Shown: positions 59,801 through 64,000 of the stretch, one piece after another
Position numbering within the stretch: position 1 is the first letter of the stretch
How the letters are laid out: each line of letters starts with the position of its first letter
NCBI RefSeq assembly: GCF_016428915.1
Contig: NZ_JAELTP010000012.1
Coordinates: forward strand, 22,062-86,061
DNA from: Pandoraea sp. ASV26
Lineage (GTDB): Bacteria > Pseudomonadota > Gammaproteobacteria > Burkholderiales > Burkholderiaceae
Direction of reading: 5' to 3'
DNA length: 64,000 nt
Program-made: the position numbers and the translations under genes
Notes under the pieces: generated by a model
Told to the model about the DNA's origin: nothing
Database searches by the model: none
The model's input: only the letters and a program-made list of their open reading frames with translations

Positions 59801-62329
59801 CGTAATCTGCGTGCGATCGCGGACCTTGATGAGCGGCGATGCGTACCCGCCGGAAAATAGAACGCGGTCGGTCGACATCCGGGATTGCAGGGCGTCAATC
59901 GCGCCGGACACGTCGATATTGTTTGCAGCCAGTGCCGCCAGAATTCCTTGCGCTTGCCCCTTGCTCAAAGCGGCGTAGCCTCTGGACGCATACTCAGCGA
60001 AAACGAGTGCGGCCGTAACGGGCATCCATGTCGCCGAGCTTGGACTCTGTCCGGTCGCATCGACCAGACCGACGTCGGCGATCACGCCGCGCGAGCCGTC
60101 ATCTTTGGTGTAACCGGCCGTCAGGGCAATTTCACCGCCGTTGATCTGCCTGCCGTCGACCGCAGACTGAAGATCGATCGACGCAATGCTGAGTTGGCTA
60201 AGTGAGCGGAGCTCTCCCTTGTCGGTGATGCCGTCCTGATTCGCATCGACCCAGATCTGCACGAGATCGAAATAGCTCTTCCCCGTGGTGGGATCGATCT
60301 TCGCCGTGTCTCGCGAGAAGACTGTCGCCCCGGCGTTCACCAGCGTTGCCAATGCGGCAAAGCCGTTTTGATTCTTGGGTGGCACTGTTCCGTCAGCGGA
60401 AAACGATTCGCCGAACCATTCAGCAGCACTGTCGATGATGCCGTTGCCGTTCTTGTCGAACACGAAAATGCCGCTGTCGCCGCCCACCCAACCGACCCGC
60501 TTTTTCTGCCCGTTGGCGTGCAAATCGAAATTGGCATCGCTTTGCCACGGCGCAATGAGTTGAATGCCCCGGCCACTCAGATCGAGGACGAGCGGGTGAA
60601 TGGCATCGAAGACTCGTACCGTGAAAATCGACGAAGACGGATCGCGAACTTGCCAGCGCTGCTGGGAGATGCTGGCAAGCGCCTGTTGGATAGCACCGTT
60701 TTGGTTTGCAGCCAGATACAGACCATCGGTAATCTGCCCGCCCAACACCATCGGCAACCATTTGTCGGAGACATCGCCATAGGCGATGCGGGTGGCGAGG
60801 TATCGGCTTGAAGAGGCGTTGCTTCGCGAGTCGGTGACGCCGACGGCTACAGCCGACATCTTTGCCGAATCGCGCGACGCCACCGCCTGAGATTCCGCAG
60901 CACTAATTACCGCCATCGCCTCCTGGCTTGTCCTGGCAATGAAGTCTGCCAGGTCACCACCGGTAGCCGTTTTACCGTTCTGCGTCCATTTGACGGGGTC
61001 GCCCGAAGACGTTGCGCTCGAATTGAACTCCACCGAGAACGTCCCGTCGGCATTGCGCCACGTCGCTTGGGAGGTGCGATCTGTCACCGAAATTGCACCG
61101 GTCAGGCCGCCCGCCTTAAGCCCGAAAAGCACGGCCGACTCTGAAACGGAAATAGACGCACCTTCGGGAATCCTCATCATAGAGTTCCCGTCGAATCCGA
61201 TGGACGCAACGCCTTGTCTGTCGAAGTAGAACATAGCCTTCTTGCCGAGCGCCCCGTCCTTCGCATACCTCATGATGATGTTGCCGGCGGCGTCGAAGCC
61301 AGCGTAGACCAACGAGCCCTGCCCCGTGGAGATGAGCGATTCGAAGACACTTGACTTCAGCGTAACGGCGCCATCTATCCCCACCAGCATTTTCAGGCTA
61401 TTGAACGGCCGAACCTTATCCCCGATGGCATATATCAGCACTCCATACGGCCTGCCACTTGGCAAAAGCTCGCACTCCAGACTGAGATATTCAGTGACGA
61501 CAGGGTCTTTACCCGTCGCCATCAATGGAACATTTTGTCCCGAAACAGAATACGTGCCATCGGCATTTGTCTTCCATGAGATTTGCCCAAGTGCCACGTC
61601 CCCCCAAACAACGCTGTTCGCCTTATCACTTCCAAAGCAGGCCATCATGACCCACCAGGCGCTGCTGTAGGAGTCATATGTCAAATGCTTAGCACTTGAA
61701 GGATTCGATGCTCCGTTCCATTCCCCGGCTGCGCCCACCGGAACGGAACTCTGCTTGAACAGCGAACTCCATTCGCTGGAACCAAACTTTACGGACCCAA
61801 CATCAATGCCGCTCTCGGAAAATTTCGAATCCAACAGCGGTTTTAGCACCGGGATTCCGTTGACGTTACGATCCGAGTACAGCTTGATCCCAAGCTGCAT
61901 CGAGACCACGTACTCCCCGACGAGTGCAGTTCCTTCGTTCAGTCGCACTCGATCTCGAGCAAGATCCGGGTTGACGACTTCGTAAGGCGCGCCAAAGCCA
62001 CTGGGCAACGTTGCGTGACCGAGCTCGTGAGCCATGAGCATCACGAACCTATCTATTTGCTCCTGACTGCTACCAGGTTTTGGAACAAAATCAGGGTTAA
62101 TAATTATCTTTACATCCACCCCATCAAATTTTGCTACCTCATCACCTCCTATTTCAACGCTCCCATTTCCCTTTGACTTATCAAAATACGTCGACAACAT
62201 TCCGGAAAATAGGTAAGACTTCTCAGCAGCCAACAAAAGGGCTGTTGCAGCACTTGGATAGAGATAGAAAGCATCTCTTATGATCGCTTCAATTCTCGGG
62301 GAAATATTCATAGGTTCTGCCAGAATCAT
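53879..62329 (-). CDS. Giant RTX protein with N-terminal zincin motif and Ig-like repeats
   Basis: 2816 residues, the substrate of the adjacent type I exporter. From the N-terminus: (1) residues ~1-170 with LMAHELGHATLPSG (His101, Glu102, His105), a zinc metallopeptidase motif, and a possible third ligand in LNEGTALVGEYV (Glu132 or Glu139); (2) a long middle part with a calcium-type segment at ~575-640 (GWVGGDSGIFVFDKNGNGII); (3) glycine-rich RTX blocks near 1160-1180, 1237-1276 and 1865-1910; (4) four Ig-like repeats of ~95 residues at ~1970-2360, each with YQWYADGxxI and DGFGTxES; (5) more RTX blocks at ~2370-2395 and 2510-2550; (6) a fifth Ig-like repeat near 2665-2765; (7) a short C-terminal tail. 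ATG 62329 is supported by AAGG eight bases upstream and by ATGA overlap with the preceding gene. There is no signal peptide and no hlyC-type acyltransferase nearby. Whether it is a toxin, protease or surface protein is unknown. Confidence 0.92.
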   Translation of the reverse strand: MILAEPMNISPRIEAIIRDAFYLYPSAATALLLAAEKSYLFSGMLSTYFDKSKGNGSVEIGGDEVAKFDGVDVKIIINPDFVPKPGSSQEQIDRFVMLMAHELGHATLPSGFGAPYEVVNPDLARDRVRLNEGTALVGEYVVSMQLGIKLYSDRNVNGIPVLKPLLDSKFSESGIDVGSVKFGSSEWSSLFKQSSVPVGAAGEWNGASNPSSAKHLTYDSYSSAWWVMMACFGSDKANSVVWGDVALGQISWKTNADGTYSVSGQNVPLMATGKDPVVTEYLSLECELLPSGRPYGVLIYAIGDKVRPFNSLKMLVGIDGAVTLKSSVFESLISTGQGSLVYAGFDAAGNIIMRYAKDGALGKKAMFYFDRQGVASIGFDGNSMMRIPEGASISVSESAVLFGLKAGGLTGAISVTDRTSQATWRNADGTFSVEFNSSATSSGDPVKWTQNGKTATGGDLADFIARTSQEAMAVISAAESQAVASRDSAKMSAVAVGVTDSRSNASSSRYLATRIAYGDVSDKWLPMVLGGQITDGLYLAANQNGAIQQALASISQQRWQVRDPSSSIFTVRVFDAIHPLVLDLSGRGIQLIAPWQSDANFDLHANGQKKRVGWVGGDSGIFVFDKNGNGIIDSAAEWFGESFSADGTVPPKNQNGFAALATLVNAGATVFSRDTAKIDPTTGKSYFDLVQIWVDANQDGITDKGELRSLSQLSIASIDLQSAVDGRQINGGEIALTAGYTKDDGSRGVIADVGLVDATGQSPSSATWMPVTAALVFAEYASRGYAALSKGQAQGILAALAANNIDVSGAIDALQSRMSTDRVLFSGGYASPLIKVRDRTQITMYQDGHAETQIVNNSGVAALSLLQDASAFATRASNVASSVVAGTDSILLAQKDAQVANATGTAAARTQADGSANAAATAWGRAIADYLGTGLTSAQLTARMESLRLSLNALVPVNGSATGHLPGGYTYFSPGDASLAAEAFDGYAGAVQLLGNTKIALDSLLAAMAQSAGYTRAYLGQTGGTVTVTDGFNLLLAGNGVQTFALGANVDHVALSTASGTVMLQGFQVGATGDQLQFLGVGSSVSIRSIAGGIQIMSGDGLRYANLMGVSADKLDLFANITGVSEISFADFSLAGTRSIEGVRLYDGQVHIRKITASNFGDTLIGDSEATTLVGGRGDDTFIVTGRGYQIDGGLGEDRVSYAKQSEGVTVNLKTGTDSLGSSLFQIEQLIGTDYRDTLTGDMHNNVFDGGKGYDTIEGGGGNDVYLFGRGGGVDTLVNGIAANGGPSSVLRLKAGISGDQLWLSRDGNHLVVTILGASDRVIVSDWFAYDYRKLGAIELASGERLDLASIERLVTTLAAYQQAHTDFDPRSAQMLPDGISLASSFSSQVSVPQVPQASNVALEVKRAVDGGRATSGAASANSAVSSVNGNWNVVANASASARSIWTQVSPIGIPAGTHLYSYQTTLMSETVVALSNRNFASGDPVWGKPADVTSWRELGGMESDRIYFTRSFTSSRPVSTSTNIIEWRTPSVQRDMLADADVIAANIGAVSASGQTIGSAASARQQALVTANQANNAPGTATSAQARSSALAFEQGLANAIAAYQALAGNVSQIAAAVSRNASRLGGIMPAGSNWSEQVWIPENLVTHAPGYWLTVNYSIGFSFYSSVDEAKYNALVNMQAVGQSAYAAAAAAMDTLRAVFGTMGDWSSAQIVSAGGSAIASAGGDLLVSTGGGAHSMTGGSARDTFAFVGTTGAANDTVNSFQTGANGDRVLIVPNGTRTVYLGENSAGALRLAFATGSGATGTVQLTGVNYRDFSLYDNLRGIETADFRDMAHGVNVALTSVTPRDADGFTHVRNLTGTAFADALVGDARDNILMGGAGDDLLMGGIGNDTYIWRKGDGNDTIREQDQGMTPGNTDVLKLVDVNTEDVGFSRRGDDLLVKILSTNELITIQDQYGSVDQRVEVVEFANGSQRLLPVANTPPTGIVQIKRGTDVVSSGGSLMQGDVLSTTHNLVDPDGLGAMRYQWFADGVAIGGATSTTFVLSQTEVGKQISVRLEYTDGLGTVESVGSAQTPVVINKNDAPVGVVTISGSVVEGQTLRASHNLTDADGMGVARYQWYADGVAIDGATSDTLLLTERQGNRKITVTANYIDGFGTAESVSSAPTVAVAHLNRAPSGTVGMQLNGVSVDSATVLKQGDVLNAINSLTDLDGMGVVSYRWYADGQLIVGATGNQLTLAQAQVGKRISVKAEYVDGFGTREQVESAHSSSVLNVNDAPVGDITILGSPTFAAKLSVAQNFTDVDGVGTLSYQWYADGVLLAGKNAATLDLTLNLIGKAITVSVSYVDGFGTTESLISRATQPVQRGFAGTSGNDIIYGTAGADVMVGLDGDDTYYVNHEGDVVIEAPNEGRDTVYVSIKNYTLPENVESGRLTANGATLIGNQLQNSFIVESAGGNKLIGGGGQNDVVSYIFAKSGVIATMLGDEDWDFPTKPSGDVLEGMRNLVGSNYNDVLTGDNADNLISGAAGDDILWGRGGADLLVGGQGSDTYLFGRGDGADRITEIYNPQDTNVVSFLEGIKRDQLWFKRVDNNLEISIIGTQDTLTINGWYGGNGWPIQQFRTADNYVLRGEQVFSLADAMSQLPPPSGTELPPEYESFLSTTISSVWRKNAAPTGSLTIVGSPIVGKMLELRDFISDSDGINSYTRRYQWYADDIPIQGMTGIGFIVDSSLVGKAISVQVNYKDGNGVAESVRSAVTFPVIAGASSATIQATPAATSNFSVEQLIQAMSSFAPETGGRSDLVPMQQDRQDIRLAVAH
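54030..56420 (-). repeat. Five Ig-like repeats and RTX blocks in the giant protein
   Basis: Within the RTX gene, four ~95-codon repeats lie at about 55,240-56,420 and a fifth at about 54,030-54,340. They share NDAPxG at the start, YQWYADGVxI in the middle and a YxDGFGTxES end. Glycine-rich calcium-binding blocks at about 54,680-54,800 and 55,150-55,220 are interleaved; further blocks lie outside this span at 56,640-56,740, 58,540-58,620 and 58,780-58,860. Confidence 0.85.
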
Positions 62330-63054
62330 TTAATTTCCCTTATGAAAACTCTGACAGTTTCAATAGTTCCATCATAGGCAGTCCCAACGCTCATCTTGGC
62401 CGAGAAGAGCCCATTAGAGAAATCGTATGAAACTTTCTTGTTTCCATCGGAGTTGATGGATGGCTTGAATCCGCTTGAAGGAGGCATCTGAGGTAATATT
62501 TCCGTCCAATTTGTTCCAAAAACTCTTTCAACCACTGAAAACGGGAATAAATTCTCTTGAAAATTCACAGTTATTGTCCCGAAGCACGCTCCGTCATCCA
62601 TCTCTCCCGAACCGCCGGAATAACTGGTTGTCACCTCATCGATAAATGAACTTTTATCCGGCTCAGGAAGCCTCGAGAACTCTCGATCACCCTTAATTTT
62701 CGAGAAATTTACTTCCGTCCCACCGGTTGACTCAAGTCCGAAATAGCGCACAGACAGACTTCCGACGAGGTTTCCGAATCCATCTTTCGTATACAACGTC
62801 TTGTCGACAAAAATTCGGCTCTTTACCGCATATAAAATATTTTCCAGCAACTCCTCAATGGTTTTTGGATATTTAAATGGAAACTCCCTCACACCATCAG
62901 CGGTGAATTTTCGACAAGATTCCGATTTATCTAAATCCGCCACCATGCGCTCCGCCCCTCCTGAATCTCGCGATTTAACAGTCATATCTTTATCATTCGC
63001 AAAAATCAAATTTGACGAGATCATCGCAATAACAAAAACAAGGATTGTCCGCAC
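62326..63054 (-). CDS. Exported protein of unknown function coupled to the RTX gene
   Basis: About 242 residues. A signal peptide (VRTILVFVIAMISSNLIFA) directs it to the periplasm. The mature part is rich in Asp, Ser, Lys and Phe, with two cysteines (SESCRKF and DGACFGT) that could pair; no known domain is recognised. Its stop overlaps the RTX start by four bases (ATGA), so the two are translationally coupled. The start is taken at GTG 63054, 11 bases after AAGGAGA; GTG 63093 would add 13 residues before the signal. The gene is much more A+T-rich than the chromosome. Its position and export suggest an immunity factor, inhibitor or chaperone for the RTX protein's N-terminal zincin domain; that is inference only. 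Confidence 0.78.
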   Translation of the reverse strand: MRTILVFVIAMISSNLIFANDKDMTVKSRDSGGAERMVADLDKSESCRKFTADGVREFPFKYPKTIEELLENILYAVKSRIFVDKTLYTKDGFGNLVGSLSVRYFGLESTGGTEVNFSKIKGDREFSRLPEPDKSSFIDEVTTSYSGGSGEMDDGACFGTITVNFQENLFPFSVVERVFGTNWTEILPQMPPSSGFKPSINSDGNKKVSYDFSNGLFSAKMSVGTAYDGTIETVRVFIREIK

Positions 63055-63347
63055 GACACGAGAATCTCCTTTCCACCCCCATCCCTCCCTCACGATCAGA
63101 TCCTCTTATCGAGTGACTCAAGGAGAATTTCACTCCTGTAATTAATTAAAAAAGCCAAAAAAATACCTACAATAAATCAAACATATATCATGACTAATTA
63201 TTTAATTGACACTTTAAGACAAAACCATTCAGCTCTCTCGACCCATGTCCGGACCACTCCAATTACAGACGCCCCGACAAAAGGGAAACTGTCGATTGCC
63301 ACAAAAAATTCACACTACAACACGACACCGACGGGTTGACCTCCCCC
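63055..63347. other. A+T-rich promoter region of the secretion locus
   Basis: Strongly A+T-rich from about 63,120 to 63,220, with no gene. On the minus strand it should hold the promoter of the partner-RTX-transporter operon. The composition is typical of horizontally acquired, H-NS-silenced DNA. Confidence 0.5.
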
Positions 63348-63427
63348 TGACCTCCCCCCGAAAAAACGTAGCGGCGAGAAGTAGAGATTTCTGGCAAATT
63401 TGAAGCCCTGACGGGCGGGAGGTTTGC

Positions 63428-63694
63428 ATGAAGAAATTTAGGTACACGGAAGAGCAGATCGCGTTCGCGCTGAAGCAGGCCGAACTGGGTACCACGGTGG
63501 CAGAAGTGTGTCGGAAGATGGGTATTTCTGAAGCCACGTTCTGCAATCGGAAGAGGAAGTACGGCGGCCTCGGAGTTTTGGAGTTGCGGCGCCTAAAGCA
63601 ACTCGAAGAGGAGAACGCCCGACTCAAGCGCATGGTGGCCGACCTAAGCCTCGACAAGCAAATGCTTCAGGAAGTGGTGCAAAAAAAGCTGTGA
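63428..63694 (+). CDS. IS3-family transposase OrfA
   Basis: 88-residue DNA-binding protein: helix-turn-helix in QIAFALKQAELGTTVAEVCRKMGISEATFCNRKRKY, then a leucine-zipper-like helix (LKQLEEENARLKRMVADLSLDKQML). GGGAGG lies seven bases before the ATG. It ends at an A7 run (63681-63687), the site where a -1 frameshift can fuse it to OrfB. Confidence 0.93.
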   Translation: MKKFRYTEEQIAFALKQAELGTTVAEVCRKMGISEATFCNRKRKYGGLGVLELRRLKQLEEENARLKRMVADLSLDKQMLQEVVQKKL

Positions 63695-64000
63695 AGCCAG
63701 CCCGTAAGCGCGAGCTGGCTGATTTTTTGATTCAAGCGTATCGGGTGAGCATCCGGCGTGCGACAGCACTATTGCAGCTACGCCAGGCCACGTACTTCTA
63801 TGTGCCGAGCCCACGTGATGACCGTGCCGAGCGCCGGCGCATCCGGGAGATTGCCGAAACTCGGACACGCTACGGCGTAGAGCGCATTCACGTTCTACTG
63901 CGCCGCGAAGGCTGGTTGATCAATCACAAAAAGACCTACCGAATCTACTGTGAAGAGGGGCTGAACCTTAGGCGTAAGCGGCCTCGCCGTCGTGTCGCTG
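63691..64000 (+). CDS. IS3-family transposase OrfB, N-terminal part
   Basis: About 103 codons of the integrase partner up to the window edge. Reads VKPARKRELADFLIQAYRVS, then RRRIREIAETRTRYGVERIHVLLRREGWLINHKKTYRIYCEEG, the region before the DDE catalytic domain, which is beyond the window. It starts at a GTG overlapping the orfA stop by three bases; the usual product is an OrfAB fusion. Confidence 0.9.
   Translation, partial: MKPARKRELADFLIQAYRVSIRRATALLQLRQATYFYVPSPRDDRAERRRIREIAETRTRYGVERIHVLLRREGWLINHKKTYRIYCEEGLNLRRKRPRRRVA

Larger units (their letters stand above)
63348..64000 (+). mobile_element. IS3-family insertion sequence, left part
   Basis: Carries orfA and the start of orfB of an IS3-family (IS407-like) element and runs off the window. 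The probable left end is TGACCTCCCCCCG at 63348, directly preceded by a second TGACCTCCCCC copy at 63337, so the exact tip is ambiguous. It borders the A+T-rich end of the RTX locus. Confidence 0.85.

Noticed and set aside
53879..62329. Classification of the giant protein as a LapA-type retained adhesin
   Set aside because: No LapA-like N-terminal retention module with a dialanine cleavage site was seen, and no lapD/lapG genes are nearby; the N-terminus is a zincin-like module instead.

Overview
The window reads as chromosomal DNA of a high-GC betaproteobacterium of the Burkholderiaceae, most likely Pandoraea or a close relative. Grounds: strong G/C third-position bias, the pgk-pyk-fba-purC-purE-purK-tsaC gene order, a single groES-groEL pair behind a CIRCE element, and Burkholderia-type AzlCD, WaaF, YheT and BepA genes. 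The genus is inferred from gene content and order, not from a search.

Layout. 1-5.4 kb: RND efflux permease (cut by the window edge) and its membrane-fusion lipoprotein, divergent from a TetR/AcrR repressor, with an AcrR-like palindrome between them. 5.6-13.3 kb: a molybdenum block holding a ModE box and modABC, a sulfite-oxidase-fold molybdoenzyme with a cytochrome b561 partner, a short ModE regulator, a CoxG-like protein and an XdhC-family protein. 13.4-20.6 kb: envelope quality control, with a Do-family protease divergent from an I78 protease inhibitor across a PmrA-type box, a PmrAB/QseBC-type two-component system and a PBP4-type D,D-carboxypeptidase. 20.7-32.4 kb: a fatty acid hydroxylase, then tsaC-purK-purE-purC and fba-pyk-pgk on the minus strand. 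Two unrelated-looking genes sit between purC and fba: a protein-tyrosine-phosphatase-like protein and a secreted SecD-head-like protein. 32.5-45.6 kb: AzlCD, a zinc-ribbon protein, the waaF cluster, an MFS gene with a frame-breaking 10-bp tandem repeat near its start, BepA-like protease, moaC, and two regulator/transporter pairs (MarR/EamA, LysR/MFS). 45.7-47.8 kb: groEL-groES.

48.7-63.1 kb is an accessory type I secretion locus on the minus strand: a small exported protein, a 2816-residue RTX protein, then ABC transporter, HlyD adaptor and TolC-family channel, nearly all overlapping. The RTX protein begins with an HELGH zincin motif and carries five Ig-like repeats and several glycine-rich calcium-binding blocks. 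The exported partner overlaps it by ATGA and is A+T-rich, as is the zincin-coding end. An IS3-family element lies just outside and runs off the window. This locus is the strongest candidate for an undescribed system: a secreted giant protein with an N-terminal metallopeptidase-like module and a coupled periplasmic partner.

No tRNA, rRNA or CRISPR array was found.
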